Origin: Rhodopirellula sp. SM50
GTDB taxonomy: Bacteria > Planctomycetota > Planctomycetia > Pirellulales > Pirellulaceae
Assembly: GCF_002289565.1 (NCBI RefSeq)
Contig: NZ_NTFY01000060.1
Coordinates: forward strand, 248,001 to 312,000
Reading direction: 5' to 3'
Length of the DNA: 64,000 nucleotides
Part shown: one piece after another, positions 63,009 to 64,000 of the stretch
Layout of the letters: each line of letters begins with the position of its first letter
Numbering within the stretch: position 1 is the first letter of the stretch
The notes under the pieces: generated by a model
What the model saw: the letters and a program-made list of their open reading frames with translations, nothing else
Database searches by the model: none
What the model was told of the DNA's origin: nothing
Translations under genes and position numbers: made by a program

Positions 63009-63744
63009 AGAGGTTTTGCAGGCGGACGTTTTTGAATTCGGCCCACATCGGTGCTCCGGCGTGCAGCTGCAGTCCGATGAAGCCTTTGGAAAACGACTTT
63101 TCCGGATGGTTGTCGGTGAAGTCCAGGATCAACCGGCCGTTGAGAAAGTGTTGCAGATGATTACCCTTGGCGATGATCACCACGTCGTTCCACTGGTCGA
63201 CTTTCATCAACTCTTTGAACTCGCCTTTGCTGATCAGCGGTTCGCCGATGACCTTCTTGCCGTCTTTGTTCCAGACCGCTTTTTCACCGACCAGACAGAT
63301 GCGTCCGCGCGAGCCTTTTTCGTCGTAGATGAAACCAGGCACGCTCGGCAGGTCTTCTTCGTTGCGGATCTCATGCTGGTAGCCACGCAGCACCCATTGG
63401 TTGACCGCTTGCTCATCCGTCTTGACGCGTTGCGATCGATATTGAATGCCCGAGTTATTTGACGCGGTGCAGCGGAACGACAATCGCAGCTCAAAATCAG
63501 CGACTTCGTCTTTCCAAATCAGAAACGTATTTCCCTTGGTCGAAACCTCCTTCGTCGTCTCGCCATGAATCACGCCGTCGCGAACACTCCACAGCCGCGA
63601 GTCGCCGTCCCAACCGGTCAGGTCTTCGCCGTTGAACAGCTGGGTCATGCCGTCCGGCTCAGGGGGCGCCGTGACCGCGGGCGACTCGGCGAGACAGGCG
63701 GAAACGAACAGACAAAGGGTGCCGAACAGGACGGGGCGAAGCAT
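63007..63744 (-). CDS. DUF1080 protein (3-keto-disaccharide hydrolase domain)
   Basis: A 245-aa exported protein; the signal peptide ends near LAESPA. The DUF1080 jelly-roll domain starts MTQLFNGEDLTGWDGD, followed by WSVRDGVIHGET, DFELRLSFRC and NSGIQYRSQR, and QHFLNGRLILDFTDNHPEKSFSKGFIGLQLHAG near the end; each matches conserved parts of this family. Members are numerous in planctomycetes and some cleave 3-keto-sugar disaccharides; others probably only bind sugars. Length is normal for a single-domain member. Neighbouring genes give no clear pathway. Stop codon abuts repeat family B. Confidence 0.93.
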   Translation of the reverse strand: MLRPVLFGTLCLFVSACLAESPAVTAPPEPDGMTQLFNGEDLTGWDGDSRLWSVRDGVIHGETTKEVSTKGNTFLIWKDEVADFELRLSFRCTASNNSGIQYRSQRVKTDEQAVNQWVLRGYQHEIRNEEDLPSVPGFIYDEKGSRGRICLVGEKAVWNKDGKKVIGEPLISKGEFKELMKVDQWNDVVIIAKGNHLQHFLNGRLILDFTDNHPEKSFSKGFIGLQLHAGAPMWAEFKNVRLQNL

Positions 63745-63834
63745 GGGAGTTCTCTTGAGAGGGGAGTGTTTGACAGGGAGGGTGATTCGAGCTCAGTATT
63801 ATGACCGGAGACGGTTGGGGGTGCCAGGGTTTGA

Positions 63835-63885
63835 GGTTCCAGGTTCCAGGTTCCAGGTTCCAGGTTCCAGATTTGAGATTTTTCT
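63835..63885. repeat. GGTTCCA heptamer tandem repeat
   Basis: Five copies of GGTTCCA from 63835 to 63869, followed by GATTTGAGATTT as near 42.47 kb. The flanking 63745-64000 holds no gene; a second copy of the TTTTTCTGCC-type repeat lies at about 63921-63971. Confidence 0.85.
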
Positions 63886-64000
63886 CGGGCGTGTGTTTTG
63901 ATTTTCTCGTCACCGCTGTTCCTGTCCCGATCTTTCTGCCCACGATTTTTCTGCCATCTCTCCACCCCCGCACCTGCTCCCCCTCTCACTCTCGAGCCGG

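Overview
The window reads as a chromosomal segment of a planctomycete, most likely a Pirellulaceae member of the Rhodopirellula/Stieleria type. The basis is the gene content: five formylglycine sulfatases, paired DUF1549/DUF1553 and DUF1501 proteins, DUF1080 and ThuA proteins, DUF1559 pilin-like proteins with an H-X9-DG motif, an OstA/LptD-like protein, and many short palindromic repeats. This is inferred from family composition, not from a marker-gene tree.

Layout. 1-12.3 kb: a mostly minus-strand sulfated-polysaccharide region with two SGNH hydrolases, four sulfatases, a ThuA protein and a zinc alcohol dehydrogenase, plus two start-less gene remnants beside repeat copies. 12.6-20.2 kb: a small lipoprotein, a PMT-type glycosyltransferase with TPRs, a DUF1559 protein with a strong terminator, a seven-heme cytochrome, a sialidase-like protein and an SDR. 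20.2-26.6 kb: a 321-bp element with 28-bp terminal inverted repeats, a Gly-rich LTxxQ protein, mutS, a bacterioferritin-like protein and cutA. 26.6-33.6 kb: an OstA/LptD-like protein and the RNA-repair locus rtcR-rtcB-rtcA, in which the divergent rtcR and rtcB have both lost their 5' ends at one junction. 33.9-42.4 kb: a fifth sulfatase, a 97-bp tandem array, an Acg-type nitroreductase, DUF4112 and PA2169-type proteins, a GH16 hydrolase, a REP-associated tyrosine transposase (RAYT) between two REP arrays, and pgi. 42.5-55.1 kb: a PSD1/DUF1501 pair, rplU with a Ser/Thr kinase, an epimerase with a DapA-family aldolase, a possible trypsin-fold protein, a lipoprotein and cydAB. 55.2-62.2 kb: a minus-strand operon of pilin-like protein, DUF1573 protein, zinc-ribbon/PilM-like protein and DUF1559 lipoprotein. 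62.2-64 kb: a repeat-rich gap and a DUF1080 protein.

How the parts fit. The sulfatases, SGNH esterases, ThuA, GH16, sialidase-like and DUF1080 proteins fit extracellular or periplasmic breakdown of sulfated, acetylated algal polysaccharides, but no substrate can be named from sequence. No sulfatase-maturing enzyme is visible here. cydAB and the multiheme cytochrome are respiratory.

The least expected content is (i) the rtcR/rtcB double 5' truncation, (ii) the RAYT-REP locus, (iii) short palindromic repeats that begin at or just after stop codons of unrelated genes and in several cases supply the stop codon, and (iv) a PilM-like protein whose usual C-terminal segment appears to lie in front of its actin-like domain. 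No rRNA, tRNA or CRISPR array was found. Functions were assigned by reading motifs, without database searches.
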